From Acidimicrobiales bacterium (GTDB lineage Bacteria; Actinomycetota; Acidimicrobiia; Acidimicrobiales; Palsa-688): a stretch of DNA of 6,085 nucleotides. Below, piece by piece: positions 5,191-6,085 of this stretch (position 1 is the first letter of the stretch; each line of letters opens with the position of its first letter). The notes below the pieces were generated by a model. That model did not search any database, was not told where the DNA came from, and saw only the letters and a list, made by a program, of their open reading frames with translations. Position numbers and translations under genes: made by a program. The stretch covers positions 1 through 6,085 of the forward strand of contig JASHVH010000492.1 in NCBI GenBank assembly GCA_030039575.1, in the 5' to 3' direction.

Positions 5191-5941
5191 CCTTCTCCGG
5201 CCGGGGATCTGGGCCCCGCCGATAGTCGCCCTCGGCCTTCTCCTCGGGATCTGGCAGTTGCTCGCCGTCCATTACCGGTATTTGCTGCCGACGCTGGGCT
5301 CGGTGGCGAGCCAGCTGGCCGACAACCCGACCACGTACCTGGCGAACGCCGGTGACACCCTTTCCGAGGCCCTGCCCGGCGTGGCCATCAGCTCGGCGGT
5401 GGCTTTGTTGCTCGCCCTGGCGATGACCCAGTCGCGCATCGTCACCCGCGCCCTGCTCCCTTTGGCGGTGGTGCTCAACGTCACCCCGCTCATCGCCATC
5501 GCCCCCGCTCTGGTCGTCGCTTTCTCTTTCAGCCGCACGCCGAAGATCCTGCTGGTGGGGTTGATCACGTTCTTCCCGGCGCTGATCTACAGCCTGACCG
5601 GCCTGCGCTCAGCCGACCCGCAGGCCATGGAGGTCCTCGAGACTCTTCACGCCTCCCGGTGGGAGACCCTATGGCGCCTTCAGCTCCCCTCGAGCCTGCC
5701 TTACTTGTTCGCTGCCGCCAGGGTGGTCGTGCCGCTCAGTATCGTCGGGGCCGCCGTGGCCGAAATGGTCTCTCCCGGTACGTCGAACGGCCTCGGGTTG
5801 GTCATCAACACGGCCTCGCAGAACTCGCAGTTGGACATTGCCTGGGCCGGCATCGTCACCCTGGTCTTTTTCGGCCTGTTGATGATGGCCATAGTTGTCA
5901 TTGCGGAAGGGCGCGTCCTGCACTGGCGCGGTTTCAGGTAG
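5174..5941 (+). CDS. ABC importer permease, NitT/TauT type (BPD_transp_1)
   Basis: A 255-residue inner-membrane protein with about six helices (roughly 13-31, 66-84, 93-117, 124-143, 178-197, 223-245), the length and topology of this family. The cytoplasmic EAA loop that docks on the ATPase is at 153-172 (EVLETLHASRWETLWRLQLP): the leading Glu153 and the LP pair are kept, but the usual glycine is His159. The following PYLFAAARVVVPLSIVGAAV and the AEMV...GLGLVI segment resemble the ThiX/RibX-like vitamin-precursor branch, so pyrimidine or flavin-type substrates are plausible but unproven. The TTG start is backed by AAAAAGG at 6-nt spacing. No substrate-binding protein gene is seen; the next gene does not begin like a secreted lipoprotein. 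The binding protein may lie farther downstream or elsewhere. Confidence 0.92.
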   Translation: MRRPPDLLRPGIWAPPIVALGLLLGIWQLLAVHYRYLLPTLGSVASQLADNPTTYLANAGDTLSEALPGVAISSAVALLLALAMTQSRIVTRALLPLAVVLNVTPLIAIAPALVVAFSFSRTPKILLVGLITFFPALIYSLTGLRSADPQAMEVLETLHASRWETLWRLQLPSSLPYLFAAARVVVPLSIVGAAVAEMVSPGTSNGLGLVINTASQNSQLDIAWAGIVTLVFFGLLMMAIVVIAEGRVLHWRGFR

Positions 5942-5979
5942 GCCGGGGGGGCGCCCCGTTCTCCCGTCGGTGCCCGGGG

Positions 5980-5985
5980 TATTCT
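5980..5985 (+). promoter_or_regulatory. Possible -10 box for the downstream gene
   Basis: TATTCT (5/6 match to TATAAT) stands out in the GC-rich gap after the permease, 65 nt before the ATG at 6051. No good -35 lies 16-18 nt upstream. The 109-nt gap also contains the self-complementary ggggcgcccc (5947-5956) just after the permease stop, but no T-run that would make a convincing terminator. Confidence 0.35.
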
Positions 5986-6032
5986 TTCGGCGGTCCTTCC
6001 CTTCCGCGTGTGCGGCCGGGACCACCTCGAAC

Positions 6033-6041
6033 GGGAGAAGG
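6033..6041 (+). promoter_or_regulatory. Ribosome binding site of the downstream gene
   Basis: GGGAGAAGG lies 9 nt before ATG at 6051 and contains both GGAG and AAGG, so it is one of the better Shine-Dalgarno sequences in the window. Confidence 0.65.
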
Positions 6042-6050
6042 TCGCGCTAG

Positions 6051-6085
6051 ATGCCTCACTGCGTACAAGAGCCCACCTCAGATGA
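6051..6085 (+). CDS. Start of an unidentified gene (partial, runs off the window)
   Basis: Eleven codons from ATG at 6051 read MPHCVQEPTSD and remain open to the window end. The purine-rich site at 6033-6041 supports the start. The N-terminus has no lysine/arginine-plus-hydrophobic signal peptide in the visible part, so it does not look like a transporter substrate-binding protein. MPHxVxEP faintly recalls the start of small bacterial ferredoxins, but the cysteine usually following EP is absent, and eleven residues are not enough for assignment. Confidence 0.5.
   Translation, partial: MPHCVQEPTSD

Overview
The window is GC-rich and densely coded, with GTG/TTG starts, very short intergenic gaps and at least one promoter-start arrangement typical of leaderless mRNAs. 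Together with an OmpR-type regulator and histidine kinase resembling mycobacterial MprAB, this points to a high-GC Actinomycetota genome. No rRNA, tRNA, CRISPR array, insertion sequence or phage gene is visible. It looks like ordinary chromosomal sequence, and genus cannot be read from it.

Layout. (1) Positions 1-1855, plus strand: the last 34 codons of an OmpR/PhoB response regulator, then a complete sensor histidine kinase with an unusually long proline-rich cytoplasmic N-terminus. (2) Positions 1852-3910, minus strand: a compact three-gene set read leftwards, an AlkB-type 2-oxoglutarate/Fe(II) dealkylase, a MobA-type molybdenum cofactor guanylyltransferase and a four-helix membrane protein with a proline-rich tail. 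The last gene is convergent with the kinase gene; their stop codons overlap inside a degenerate ~30-bp tandem repeat. (3) Positions 3911-4071: a divergent control region with a plausible alkB promoter, a 14-bp palindrome resembling a Gram-positive LexA (SOS) box between its -10 and -35 elements, a GC-rich hairpin, and a plus-strand -10 box placed for a leaderless ATG. (4) Positions 4004-4239, plus strand: a 23-codon small ORF overlapping by ATGA a 55-residue two-helix membrane protein. (5) Positions 4327-5941, plus strand: ATPase and permease of a NitT/TauT-type ABC importer, overlapping by 17 nt, with no substrate-binding protein in the window. (6) From 6051: the first 11 codons of another plus-strand gene with a good ribosome binding site.

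Functionally, the kinase and regulator form a two-component system probably sensing an envelope signal. The AlkB protein would repair alkylated bases and may be damage-inducible. The ABC pair would import a small nutrient; the permease C-terminal half looks most like the vitamin-precursor (ThiX/RibX-like) branch, but the substrate is not determined. I see no wholly new multi-gene system. The most worthwhile leads are the LexA-like box at alkB, the leaderless small ORF coupled to the mini membrane protein, and the repeat spanning two convergent stop codons.
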